In this document: positions 50,753-62,345 of the stretch, piece after piece | Layout: each line of letters starts with the position of its first letter | Position numbering within the stretch: the first letter of the stretch is position 1 | Assembly (NCBI RefSeq): GCF_030052815.1 | Contig: NC_079498.1 | Coordinates: forward strand, 73,270,992-73,334,991 | Source of the DNA: Hevea brasiliensis | Taxonomy: Eukaryota; Streptophyta; Magnoliopsida; Malpighiales; Euphorbiaceae | Direction of reading: 5' to 3' | Length of the DNA stretch: 64,000 nucleotides | Program-made: the position numbers and the translations under genes | The notes under the pieces: generated by a model | What the model saw: the letters and a program-made list of their open reading frames with translations, nothing else | Told to the model about the DNA's origin: nothing | Database searches by the model: none

Positions 50753-51141
50753 GACATCCTCATTCGGAATAATTGTCTAGATATCTCATACTTAGCATTC
50801 CTACTATATTCACCATACAACTCTTGTAGGTGAAGAAGGAACTCATTTGCACTTTGCATGTTTTCATGCTGCTTTTGTAACTCATTAGTCATAGAAGCTA
50901 GCATATAACACCTGGCTCTCATATCATAGTCCTTCCACTTGTCCAAAGTTTCTAATTCCTTTGGAGTAGCCCCTGGAGGTAAGGGACTATTAATTTTTGA
51001 ATCTAGAATATATCCTATACGTTATAGGTTCAGGACAAGTTTTAGATTTCTGAGCCAATTAGAAAGATTAGGTCCTATCAACCTATTATGATCAAGTATG
51101 CCCATAAGGATATTGGACAGTGGTGGTTATTGTGTGCTCAT
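50753..51141 (-). pseudogene. gag: Ty1/copia gag, N-terminal part
   Basis: On the minus strand the ATG at 51141 (MSTQ..) leads into ILMGILDHNRLIGPNLSNWL, RNLKLVLNL, GYILDSKINSPLPPGATPKE, then KWKDYDMRARCYMLASMTNE, LQKQHENMQSANEFLLHLQE and RNAKYEISRQLFRMRM. This is the gag (UBN2-type) domain of plant copia elements. Two in-frame stops (after MSTQ and after LVLNL) break it. It is cut at 50753 by LTR G; the rest of gag and all of pol must lie left of the window. Confidence 0.87.
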
Positions 51142-52871
51142 TATTATCAGAATATTAACTGCAGAAAATAACAAAATCAATTAGTAAATGTATCAAGTAA
51201 TTAACTAAAATAATTATAGTCTTTTAATTAAATTGGTCCTCCCACTAACTTGGCGAATCCTACACTTCCAAAGTAGGAAACGGAAATCCTAGTTGGATGG
51301 ATTTCTAATGGGTAATTGAATTCATATAATCTTGTTGATCAACCTTAGGCACATCCATTATTGGAATCACAACAAAACTACAAGTGAGCAACTCCTTGCC
51401 CATCACATCTTATGTGAGGCTTAATCATTTATTTGGCCTCTAATGCAAAAAACCTCAAGCACATCCATTATTGGTTTATTTTGCATTAGTTAAGTTGATC
51501 CCATTGAGCTAGCAAGCATGCAAATTAACTTTAATGACCTTAGGCACATCCATTATTAGCCACCAAGTATTCACATACTTACAACATCTCATGCTTTATA
51601 ATTACTCTTAAGAAAATCTCTTAAGACAAATGCATTATTCTCATGTTTCCATAGCCAATAATACAATTGCTTAAAATTCCTTAAAGTAATTGCCTCAATG
51701 ATGGGTCATGATATAATTACCATAGTTATACCATTACCAACTTAATCATTTAATTGGATGATTTTCTGGTTGGCTTAATTACTATTATGGTCTCACTTTG
51801 CATATTATCTAATTTGGCATGCATATATCACATATTTGCATTCAACCATACACATCTCATGCGTACATGAATAATCATATAAAAATTGTATGATCATGGA
51901 CTTTCTAAGGGATTCAATTCTGAGCCACCAAGAATTGAATTAGGGCATTTCTAGGTGTATATTATTCGTTCATTTTACAAGAGTTACTGAAGGAGTACAT
52001 AACTAACATCTTGATCTTGATCTCCTCTCACTGGTCCCACCAATGCTTTTAACCTCCTTGTTCTTCTTGCAATCCATTGACATTGTAACCCTTGGCATAC
52101 CAAGGTGAATTTATAAGAATTTGGACTTTAAGTCCTTAAATAAATGAAAATACATCCTAAGTTAACATAACATTTATGATACATGCCTCTAAAATAAAAT
52201 TAATTATTATTACATCTCAAAGAAAAATAAAAGAAATAAATCCAATTACATTGGTCTTTTGTTGTCCATGATCATCCATCACGCATATTGACATTTAACA
52301 ATTAAATATAAATATACATGTAAAATTAAATTGAACATCATATACTCAATTAGGGATAAATTTGAATCTTATTGAAATTAATTTTTAAATTTAGGAACTT
52401 TTCCTAACTTAATTTTCATGAAAACTATTTTCAAAAATTATTTGTATGATTAGAAATCCTAATTAAACAATTTAATTAGATCTAGGCTTAATTTGGGTCC
52501 CTAATTATACAATAATTGCATAAAAAGCCCAAAAATAGTCAAAACACGCCCCTATTAAGGAAAAACACGCCCCAGTTAACAAAACACGGCCTGAAATGCC
52601 AATCACACGGCCTAGGGTGCGAAATAACACAGGCTGTGTCGTGTGACATGCCTCTAGGAGCGCGAAAGCATGGGTCGTGTCGCACGTCGAGCTCGCGCCA
52701 TGCTAACAAGCCCAGAAACACGGCCCGTGGCCTGGGACACGCCCAGGTCGCGTTTCTTGCGGCAGTGAGGTTTTTTCTAGGGTTTTTCAATCTAAACCAA
52801 GTTCAATTGCACCCAAACCTTATCTAATCACACAATTGAATCCCAAAATCAATTCTAATGACAAATATAGT
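51142..52871 (-). other. Long untranslated leader of the copia element
   Basis: About 1.73 kb between PBS and gag, unusually long for copia. It contains three direct repeats of AGGCACATCCATTATT (51347, 51458 with CAAGC, 51542), and a GC-rich segment at 52516-52790 with repeated ACACGCCC/ACACGGCC motifs and a palindrome CACGGCCCGTG. No gene is recognised; the 83- and 103-codon frames over the GC-rich part have no known motif. Confidence 0.6.
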
Positions 52872-52884
52872 GGCTTTGATACTA
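52872..52884 (-). other. Candidate copia primer binding site
   Basis: GGCTTTGATACTA (plus) reads TAGTATCAAAGCC on the minus strand, two changes from the tRNA-iMet PBS TGGTATCAGAGCC. It is followed at once by TGCCTTCA, a plausible LTR 3' end. Confidence 0.65.
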
Positions 52885-52886
52885 AT

Positions 52887-54355
52887 TGAAGGCATGGAAA
52901 GCATGATTTAGGGCCTTTAGAAGGTTGGAATTTAAAATTTCAACTAGGATTTCATGCAACATACCAAATGGATTATATACCTAGCCAACTTCTAATGCCC
53001 ATAAGCATACCAAAACACATTTTAGCATGCATTAGAGGTTCATTTGTCATTAAGAATTGAGGTTTAGAATTTAATCTCATTAAAACCTAACTAAAAGAGG
53101 GATTATTGATTTCTAACCTCCAAGGCGCAGAATCAAACTTCCTAATCCCTTTGGTAGTTTCCAAGAGCTCCAATTGTAGCCCCTCTAGCTTGTCAACCAC
53201 ATGCTTTACCAAGACACCAATGGCAGCCCCTATATGTTGCTTTGATAGCTTGCCAACCACTTAAACTTTAGAGGTTTTTCGCTTTGGTGAAGGTATAAAG
53301 GATGTATGTGCTCTATAAACAATTTCTAGTATTTTAGTCCAAGGAGAAAATAAGCTTTTCTCACTTGTCAATGGAAGAAAATGGAAGAAGAAGGGAAAAA
53401 TTCAATTAATTTTTACTTCTTCTTATCACTTAAATAGCATAAGACAAAAATCATTTAAATGCCTTACCATATGTCACCTTGTAATGTAATCTTCCTTTTT
53501 CTGATTTTAATCACATCAAAACAAGTGTAAGGCTTAGATTAAATCTCCATAAAGTTGTCTTACATCATAGGAAGACAAGTGGTAGGCATATATGAGTGGC
53601 ACATGTCACCATTTCATGATGCCATGTGTCACCATGTAAAATGACTATTTTGCTCTTACATGCAATTTTGAGTTTTGAACCCAAAATTATAATTTCTCCC
53701 TCAAATTAATTTATATCATAAATTAATTTTCATTAATTAATTTCACCATTTTATTTATATTATACATCCTATATCCTAGATTTGGTTTCAAGTCATGCTA
53801 GGGACTTTGCAATTTTATTGCAAACTAAACCTATTTAATTAATTAATCTAATCTTTAATTAATCAATTAAATAATAATTTACTTGGTGATTAACTTGTGT
53901 AGGTATGTAACTTACTAGGCTCATTACTAATTGGCAATGAAAAATGATATTAACTCTTAATATCACTAGAACTCTTTTTTACCATAAATGATTTCCCTAA
54001 ATCATTTTAGACATTTCATAGACCATGGTTGAAACCTAGCATAGCATGCCATGGCTACCCAATTAGTAATAAGGAATACCTTAAACATAAACCTTTAATC
54101 ATATTTTACCATGCACTAAAATCTCTCCATTATAAAATCCCAATTCTAGCTGGAGTCATGGTTAATGTTAAACTCCTTTTGTTATGAATTTTATGTTCCC
54201 TTTTAGTTCCAATTCTTGATTAATCAGACTTTCTTGTCAGAAAACACCTTTCTGGCTAAGTCTATCTATCTTGGCCAGGAACTTGAATCATCAAGAACAA
54301 TTAAATGAACATAGGATTTCATCCCTATTTGCTTAGGGCAACAGATCCCATTTTG
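52887..54355 (-). mobile_element. Copia 5' LTR, U5-side fragment
   Basis: From the LTR end (TGAAGGCATGG on the plus strand) to the insertion site of H. The inner boundary is placed by the PBS and the outer by H's TSD TTTTG (54351-54355). It continues at 62351. No coding region is seen. Confidence 0.65.
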
Positions 54356-57300
54356 TGGACACCCCTTACCCGTCTACAATATATCCGAGTAAGCTATGTC
54401 ACACGATGTACCGGAACACTCTATTTTATCTTAATTAATTTTTATCATAGTTTTGAATATAACTTGTGAAATATAATTCATTTAAGTCATTTATTGAAAT
54501 TATAATTTATTTGAGGTTCCGAAAATTTTATAGAAAATCCGGCAGAGTACCGGCTAAAAATGGAGAAAACAGTTCTTCGGAACCTATGAAAAACACTTCC
54601 AATAATCATATTCAATCATTCTCAAACTCCAATATCAAAATCTCAATATAATTTTTATTTTCAACAACATCTCCATTTCTCAATCATTCATTTCTCATGG
54701 TACTCATATATAAGCAATAAGTAAATACTCAAAATTTTCCATTCAGAACCACAATTTTCATCATTTACATGAACATCAAAATACATTACATAAGTTCCAT
54801 TTACACAAAAGAAAATAAAAGTTAGTTACAAAATACCAAAATGAAACCTAGTGTCCTACCAATGCACTAAAGATGGTGAGGTGACACAGACACTATGCAG
54901 AGCTGCAGGAGGTCTCACCCAGTCTGTGGTCTACTGGGCTCTCGGTCAGGACCTTCAGAACCTACGCGTGGCAAAAGCAACGCGCTAAGCAATAATGCTT
55001 AGTGGTGCCAATAATATAATAAAAAGAAATAACAGAAAATAAATATGTAGTGAATGTATTAATGACTCATTGTACCTAAATTTTCTTTGAGTATTTGTAG
55101 TCGTATTTATTTTATACTGGTTATATTCGTTATTTCATTACATTTATCCACTTTCATTTTTGGTTGCCCAAGTAACCTATACCGGACGACTGGACTAGAT
55201 AAACGGGTAAACTGGCACTGGGTATCAAGTACCTCGGGCCGTCACACCATCGGTCACATATGTATCTTCCAGTGTGCAACAGAACAGCTAATAAGCTGTA
55301 ATAACATCAGGCACAAGGCCAAATCTCAATACAAGGTCAGAATGGCTAAAAGCCATGAAATCACAGAATGGCATAATGCCATGTGCAGTACTGCTAACTG
55401 AACCCTATTGGCATGCCAAACTATCCAAACCAATCTTATTAGGTATACTAGGGCATTTAATACTTTTGAATTTTACAATTTTTGAAATTCAAGTTTTGGT
55501 GTTACTATTCCCTTCATTAGTCAACAAATATGTTGACTTTTGCATAGAAAATAGGTACATTGGTTTTAACACTCCCAACATACCACATTTTGCATTCAAA
55601 ATTTGTTGGTATTGGTTAATAATACCATTTCTAAGCTTAAAATTTATGAAGCAGAATTTTTAGTTTTCATACCCAAAATATACTGTTCCATTAGTTGCTG
55701 TAGCAGTGGGAATTTGGGAAAATAATAAACATGAAAGTTGTTTCTTATTTTGTCTAGTTGAATTTCGTTTTTTGAATCACTCCATTTGGAGTTTTGTAGC
55801 TCAAGTTATGGTCCAAAAACTACAACTGGCCAGATTGAAAAATTTCAAAACTGACCATATCTACAGTACAGTAAATAGTAACTTCCACTCTCTTGTTGGA
55901 TAGGTTCTGGTCATAATTTGGGGTAGGTTCCTTCATAAAAGTTGTTGGTATATATCTTAACTTATTTCTGTAAAACTTTCAGGTCAATTGGGCCATTCTA
56001 CAATGAGTTATGGCCAAATGAACAGTCACTGTTCACTGTTCATTTGGTCATTCTGCAGAAACTGGTTGCAGGACACCCGGATTGGGGCAAGTTTTTGGTA
56101 CACTTGGTTTGGTCTTATGGGCATGGTTTCTTCACCAAAGTTGTGCCATTAGGTGTCTAGTTTCATTTTCAATTGGCCAAACACCAATTGAACCTACACA
56201 GCCAAAGTTATGGCTGTCCAAACAGGCTGGACTCACAGCCACACCTGCTGCTCTCACTAGGCAGCATACCAAATCAGTTTGTCATGCTATAATTCACTCC
56301 AAATTATGGTCAACTTACCTCGAATGGTCACTAATTGACCATTAGAATGTTCATTCACCATTACATAAGCAAAGTCCAAGTTTCTCTCCAAAACCCTAAT
56401 TCCCCATTTCAAATTCACACAACATACCTTAGTTAAACACAATAATTCATTATCCATATATATACATACTTTAAACATCATCTCTAGTCCACTCTAAGCC
56501 CATCAAAACAATCAAACTTATCCCTTCCTTAGGGCTGCCGAATTCCATGGTGTACATACACATAAGTTTTATTTCATTTAATTTACACTTTCATACTCAT
56601 TTTAAGTCCCTAACATGGAATAAGAGAGATATATGCATAAATAAGCACTAACCTTTTTGAGCAAAATTTTGTTAAGCTTGAACTTCACTTTCTTTCTTTT
56701 TCTAGGCTGCCAAACACTTTCCCAAGAGGTATATACAAGTTTTAATGAAAGATGTCTAGGGTTTAGTAGTGAGAATTCATGGGAAATGGAAGTGATGAAA
56801 GAAAATTTTTATGGAGGGAGATGGAAGAAAGGGTCACGGCTAGATGAAGAAGAAGAAACCAGAAATTGGTTTCTTAATTTGTCATTTTTCCCTTTTTAAA
56901 GAATTTTAGTTGTGTTGTTGAATGGTGATTAGTGGAGGGCATTTAAATGACATCATAGTGATGTCATAATTAGGGATTTAAGTCATTTTCTTTTTCTTTC
57001 TTTTCTATTCATTTTTAATTTAATTTTTTAGCAATATTTATTCATATTTTAGATCATAATAATTATTTACTTAACAGGACAAGTCGGCCAAAAATCGCCT
57101 CTAAAGGCAAAATGACCAAAATGCCCTCCGTTTGGCTTAACGGGTCAAAATTGTCTGTACCGATTGAAAAATTTTTCTAAATATTTTCTTGGCATTCTAA
57201 TGCCATAGGAACCTCAATGACCCTTCTCTGGAGTCTCAAAAATTATTTTATGATTTTTCCCCTGGGTCTAGGGCTCCTAGTTGCGAGAACCGCAACTTTT

Positions 57301-57510
57301 CATTAGGTTACCCATCGTTAGGGCACCGGCTCGTTTAACTTGGTTGTCTTTTATTTCTAAAATTTTTTCTAAATTTTTCTTATTAATATTTGAGTTAATT
57401 ATAGTTCCTCACTTTAGTTTAAATATTTTTTCGGACGTTCTAGCTATCCGGACTGACACTGGTCACCGGAACAGTAGAATGTACGGAGTTGCTACAGGGA
57501 GGGTGTTACA
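54356..57510 (-). mobile_element. H 3' LTR (left, complete)
   Basis: 3155 bp; plus strand TGGACACCCC...GAGGGTGTTACA. The TG start was chosen because it gives TSD TTTTG on both sides; the nearby TGTCACAC at 54397 does not. U3 block at 57255-57340. On the minus strand a TATA-like TTATTATATTATT precedes GGCACCAC and a hairpin (54977-55000). Frames such as 57281-57748 or 56657-56899 are LTR or shadows of pol. Confidence 0.88.
54966..55000 (-). promoter_or_regulatory. Paired hairpins at predicted start of H LTR
   Basis: Minus strand: CACCAC, TAAGCATTATTGCTTAG (stem CTAAGCA/TGCTTAG), then GCGCGT..ACGCGT as second stem. It corresponds in position to the two stems of A and E although the paired bases differ. 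Confidence 0.5.
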
Positions 57511-57528
57511 ACTCTTCCCCTCTAATTT
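57511..57528 (-). other. H polypurine tract
   Basis: Plus ACTCTTCCCCTCTAATTT, minus AAATTAGAGGGGAAGAGT, next to the 3' LTR. It overlaps the stop codon of pol. Confidence 0.8.
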
Positions 57529-58283
57529 AAATTTCGTCCTCGAAATTTACCTAATGCAAACAGTTGAGGGAACTGTTGCCTCATCATCTCTTCACTTTCC
57601 CAAGTTGCCTCCTTGGTGTTGTGGTGCCTCCAAAGCACTTTCACCAATGGAATCTGCTTATTTCTCAACTCTTTCACTTCCCGAGCCAGAATCAGTATGG
57701 GTTCTTCTTCATATGTCAAATCCGGTTGTACTTCAATTTCTTCCCTAGAGATGACATGTGAAGGATCTGAGCTGTATCTTCTTAACATAGACACGTGGAA
57801 CACATTGTGGATCTTGTCCAGCTCTGGTGGTAAAGCTAGCCTGTAGGCTACTGGTCCCACACGTTCATTGACTTCATATGGGCCAATGAACCTAGGGCTC
57901 AACTTACCTTTTCTTCCAAACCTCAGTACCTTCTTCCATGGTGACACCTTGAGGAACACTTTATCGCCAACTGCATACTCTATTTCTTTTCTCTTCAAGT
58001 TGGCATAGGATTTCTGTCTGTCTGAGGCAACCTTCAGATTGGCTTTGATTAGTTTTACTTTCTCCTCAGTCTGTTTCACCAGGTCGGGCCCTACCAATTT
58101 GTCTTCGCCCAATTCAGTCCAGCACACTGGAGTTCTACATTTTCTCCCATACAGTGCTTCATACGGGGCCATTTGGATACTAGCTTAGTAGCTATTGTTG
58201 TATGCAAATTCTGCCAGTGGGAGGTATCTATCCCAACTTCCCTTAAACTTAATGACACAACTCCTCAGCATATCCTCAAGGAC
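57522..58283 (-). pseudogene. pol: H integrase C-terminal part and chromodomain
   Basis: Downstream of the intron-like segment, on the minus strand: VLEDMLR-type start, [18 protein letters not shown], a TAA where relatives read Gln (about 58186), then [92 protein letters not shown], and the terminal chromodomain-like [40 protein letters not shown]. Stop TAA at 57522. The chromodomain lacks some canonical aromatic cage residues, as is usual for plant Tekay-type elements. Confidence 0.9.
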
Positions 58284-58357
58284 CTGACATATATATCATG
58301 TTATTATTATCATTTTAGTTCAATATTTGTATCAATTCAATTGGTTCAATTGTTTAC
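58284..58357 (-). other. 74-bp intron-like GT...AG segment in H integrase
   Basis: On the minus strand the integrase reads ..ATCCAG, then GTAAACAATTGAACC...ATATATATGTCAG, then GTCCTTGAGG. Removing exactly 74 bp joins SERVIQ to VLEDML, the unbroken sequence expected for the family, and accounts for the change of reading frame between 58448 and 58172. The segment is strongly AT-rich, begins GTAAAC and ends GTCAG as plant introns do, and is just above the usual minimum plant intron length. A CAGGT repeat at both borders also allows a small insertion with a 5-bp duplication. Confidence 0.6.
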
Positions 58358-59140
58358 CTGGATTACTCTTTCTGATTGCCTATCCGTCTGAGGATGGAAA
58401 GCTGTGCTGAAATGGAGTTGTGTACCCAAGGTCTCATGCAACTTCTTCTAAAATCTCGATGTAAACCTTGGGTCTCGATCAGATATAATGGAAAGTGGAA
58501 TTCCATGTAGTCTAACTATCTCACTGATATATAATTCTGCTAACTTCTCCAGTGAGTAGTCAGTCCTAACTGGCAGAAAGTGTGCTGACTTCGTCAATCT
58601 ATCTACTATCACCCATACTGCATCATGTTTCTTCTGGGTGAGAGGTAGACCACTTACAAAATCCATGGTGACCCGATCCCATTTCCATTCAGGTATGCGT
58701 ATAGGCTGTAGAAAACCTGATGGAACTTGATGTTCTGCCTTGACTTGCTGACATGTCAAGAATTTAGTCACATAGTCAGCTATGTCCTTCTTCATACCAG
58801 TCCACCAATACTGAAGCTTCAGATCATGATACATTTTTGTACTTCCTGGGTGTATAGCATACACACTGGTGTGTGCCTCTTTTAGAATACTGGCCTTCGA
58901 TTCCCCATCATTTGGTACACACAATCTTCCTTTGTAGTACAGACACCCATCTGTTTTCACTTCATAGTCAGTTTCTTTCCCTTCTAGGATTTTTCTCATA
59001 ATAGCCTTTAGCTTCTCATCTACCTTCTGCCCATCTAAAATCTGCTGTAACAAGCTTGGCCTCACTTGCAACTCAGCCAAAATAGCTCCATCTCGAACCA
59101 AAGATAGACAGGCATTCAATGATCTCAAAGCTGTGATGGA
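58358..59140 (-). pseudogene. pol: H integrase N-terminal and catalytic core
   Basis: Minus strand: zinc-binding region [20 protein letters not shown] ... [13 protein letters not shown]. The first of the paired cysteines is Phe (KFLTC against KCLTC in E), so the HHCC finger is broken. Core motifs: Asp in [10 protein letters not shown], Asp in [14 protein letters not shown], then a TAG for Trp at 58448-58450 and FHPQTD-x-QSERVIQ with the catalytic Glu. Frame is that of RNase H up to the 74-bp segment. Confidence 0.9.
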
Positions 59141-59575
59141 CTTTCTGCTCAAAGCATCAGCAACTACATTTGCCTTCCCAAGATGGTAGTCAATTACACA
59201 ATCATAGTCCTTCAGGAACTCAATCCATTGTCTCTGTCTAAGGTTGAGCTCCTTCTGGGTTGGCAAGTATTTCAGGCTTTTGTGGTCCGTGTAAATGTAG
59301 CACTTTTCACCATATAAGTAATGCCTCCATATCTTCAGTGCGAAGATAATTGCTGCAAGCTCTAGATCATGGGTAGGGTAATTCTGTTCATGTGGCCTTA
59401 GCTGTCTGGAAGCATAAGCGACCACCTTCCCCTCTTGCATCAATACACTCCCTAACCCATTATGAGAGGCATCACTGTAAACCACAAAGTCCTTTCCCGA
59501 CATTGGCTGTGTTAACACTGGTGCCTCTATCAACATAGCCTTCAACTTCTCAAAACTAGCCTGACACTTGTCATT
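59141..59575 (-). pseudogene. pol: H RNase H domain
   Basis: Minus strand: [57 protein letters not shown] and [12 protein letters not shown]. All four catalytic acidic residues (D, E, D, D) are present and this segment is open throughout, better kept than the same part of E. It is separated from RT only by a TAG at 59576-59578. Confidence 0.9.
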
Positions 59576-60380
59576 CTAGTCAAATCTGACATTCTTGTGT
59601 AATAACTTGGTCATTGGAGCAGCTATTAACGAAAATCCCTTCACAAATCTCCTGTAATACCCAGCTAGCCCTAAGAAGCTTCTGACCTCAGTTGTATTTC
59701 TGGGAGGCTTCCATTCCATCACTTCTTTTATTTTCTTGGGATCCACCCTAATCCCATCAGCTGACACTATGTGTCCAAGGAATGCAATCTCATTCAACCA
59801 AAAGTCACACTTGGACAACTTAGCATACAGCTTCTTTTCTCTCATGGTTTGCAGAACAATCCTCAAATGTTCATCATGTTCTTCCCTGGTCTTGGAATAC
59901 ACCAAAATATCATCAATAAAGACCACTACAAACCGATCTAAGTATGGATGGAAGATACGGTTCATAAGGTCCATGAATGCCGCTGGTGCATTTGTTAGGC
60001 CATGGAAGATACGGTTCACCAGAAACTCATAATGCCCATACCGGGTCCTGAATGCAGTCTTTGGCACATCTACATCCCTCACCCTCAACTGATGGTACCC
60101 TGATCTGAGATCAATTTTAGAAAATACTCCTGCTCCCTTCAACTGATCAAATAGATCATCAATTCTAGGCAACGGATATTTATTCTTCACAGTCACTTTA
60201 TTCAACTGCCGGTAATCAATGCAAAGCCTCAAAGTCCCATCCTTCTTCTTTACAAACAGCACTGGAGCTCCCCATGGTGACACACTAGGGCGTATGAACC
60301 CCTTATCTAGCAACTCCTGTAACTGGATTTTCAGTTCCTTCAATTCTGTGGGTGCCATCCTATAAGGAGCAATAGAGATT
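59576..60380 (-). pseudogene. pol: H reverse transcriptase
   Basis: Minus strand: [53 protein letters not shown], then [10 protein letters not shown] with the catalytic Asp pair, and [12 protein letters not shown]. It ends at a TAG (Trp in relatives). The fingers-palm motif is odd: EFLV is followed by [14 protein letters not shown] where the family reads [12 protein letters not shown]. The NRIFH patch copies DNA from 50 bp further on (59947-59963), changing a core motif and adding two residues. Confidence 0.9.
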
Positions 60381-61005
60381 GATGCTGTACCCAGCAGTGT
60401 CTCAATGGCAAACTCGACTTCCCTTTCTAGTGGCAAACCAGGTAATTCTTCAAGGAACACATCTGGGAAGTCTTTTACTGTGGGTATGTCACACAGATCT
60501 GGCTTAGCCTGCCTAGTATCCACCACATGTGCTAGGTAGGCTTCACAGCCTTTTCTCATCAGTTTTCTTGCAACTGTGGCTGAGATAACATTGGACAAGA
60601 AATCTGTCCTTTCCCCCACAACTGTAATCTCATTACCCTCAGGAGTTTTCAAAGAAATTCTCTTCAATTTACAATCAACCATTGCCCGATGACGTGACAA
60701 CCAGTCCATTCCCAAAATCACGTCAAACTCATGAAAAGGCAACTCAATCAGGTCTGCCAAGAATTCATACCCCTGAATCCTTAACGGGCAACCCTTGTAC
60801 ACTTTGTTCACTACCACACTGTGGCCCAATGGATTAGTGACCAGAATGTCTTGGTCACTCTCCCATACTAGTATCCCCCTTTCTACGGGTAGGTTGATGC
60901 AGATGTATGAATGAGTGGATCCTAGATCCACCAATGCATGCACAGATGTAGTGTAGAGGGACAACGTACCCCTGATGCAGGCCTCTGTGATGGTCCCACT
61001 GCCTC
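60381..61005 (-). pseudogene. pol: H protease and PR-RT linker
   Basis: Minus strand: active-site motif [16 protein letters not shown] (Asp-Leu-Gly, where E has Asp-Pro-Gly), [36 protein letters not shown] and [20 protein letters not shown]. The frame is open from RT back through the active site; no ATG precedes it because gag should be upstream. The sequence ends at about 61005, where it joins mid-LTR. Confidence 0.87.
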
Positions 61006-62345
61006 AGATTGGCTAAACACCAATTGAACCTACACAGCCAAAGTTATGGCTGTCCAAACAGGCTGGACTCACAGCCACACCTGCTGCTCTCACTAGGCAA
61101 CATACCAAATCAGTTTGTCATGCTATAATTCACTCCAAATTATGGTCAACTTACCTTAAATGGTCACTAATTGACCATTAGAATGTTCATTCACCATTAC
61201 ATAAGCAAAGTCCAAGTTTCTCTCCAAAAACCTAATTCCCCATTTCAAATTCACACAACATACCTTAGTTAAACACACTAATTCATTATCCATATATATA
61301 TATACTTTAAACATCATCTCTAGTCCACTCTAAGCCCATCAAAACAATCAACCTTATCCCTTCCTTAGGGCTGCCAAATTCCATGGTGTACATACACATA
61401 AGTTTTATTTCATTTAATTTACACTTTCATACTCATTTTAAGTCCCTAACATGGAATAAGAGAGATATATGCATAAATAAGCACTAACCTTTTTGAGCAA
61501 AATTTTCTTAAGCTTGAACTTCACTTTCTTTCTTTTTCTAGGCTGCCAAACACTTTTCCAATAGGTATATACAAGTTTTAATGAAAGATGTCTAGGGTTT
61601 AGTAGTGAGAATTCATGGGAAATGGAAGTGATGAAAGAAAATTTTTATGGAGGGAGATGGAAGAAAGGATCACGGCTAGATGAAGAAGAAGAAACCAGAA
61701 ATTGGTTTCTTAATTTGTCATTTTTCCCTTTTTAAAGAATTTTAGTTGTGTTGTTGAATGGTGATTAGTGGAGGGCATTTAAATGACATCATAGTGATGT
61801 CATAATTAGGGATTTAAGTCATTTTCTTTTTCTTTCTTTTCTATTCATTTTTAATTTAATTTTTTAGCAATATTTATTCATATTTTAGATCATAATAATT
61901 ATTTACTTAACTGGACAAGTCGGCCAAAAATCGCCTCTGAAGGCGAAATGACCAAAATTCCTCCGTTTGGCTTAATAGGTCAAAATTGTCTGTACCGATT
62001 GAAAATTTTTTCTAAATATTTTCTTGGCATTCTAATGCCATAGGAACCTCAATGACCCTTCTCTGGAGTCTCAAAAATTATTTTATGATTTTTCCCCTGG
62101 GTCTAGGGCTCCTAGTTGCGAGAACCGCAACTTTTCACTAGGTTACCCATCGTTAGGGCACCGGCTCGTTTAACTTGGTTGTATTTTATTTCTAAAATTT
62201 TTTCTAAATTTTTCTTATTAATATTTGAGTTAATTATAGTTCCTCACTTTAGTTTAAATATTTTTTCGGACGTTCTAGCTGTCCGGACCGACACTGGTCA
62301 CCGGAACAGTAGAATGTACGGAGTTGCTACAAGGAGGGTGTTACA
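61006..62345 (-). mobile_element. H 5' LTR, truncated (U3 side only)
   Basis: Almost identical to 56164-57510. It ends GAGGGTGTTACA at 62345, followed by TSD TTTTG. The deletion junction near 61003-61008 shows only a few shared bases. Confidence 0.9.

Larger units (their letters stand above)
54356..62345 (-). mobile_element. Element H: Tekay-type chromovirus lacking gag, inserted in copia LTR
   Basis: Flanked by a perfect TSD, TTTTG (54351-54355, 62346-62350). On the plus strand: 3' LTR (TGGACACCCCTTACCC..., 54356-57510), PPT, integrase with chromodomain, RNase H, RT, protease, then directly a 1.34-kb piece of the 5' LTR (61006-62345). The R/U5 part of that LTR, PBS, leader and gag have been deleted. 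The surviving LTR parts are almost identical, so insertion and deletion are both recent relative to its neighbours. Confidence 0.9.

Noticed and set aside
52516..52827. 103-codon plus-strand frame over a GC-rich segment
   Set aside because: Repeated GC-rich words explain the absence of stops on both strands (an 83-codon frame lies opposite); no motif is recognised.
54397..54404. TGTCACAC as the start of the H LTR
   Set aside because: The flanking AGCTA does not match the right flank; starting at 54356 gives a perfect TTTTG duplication instead.
57281..57748. Plus-strand 155-codon frame
   Set aside because: It runs from LTR U3 through the PPT into antisense integrase; no plausible product.
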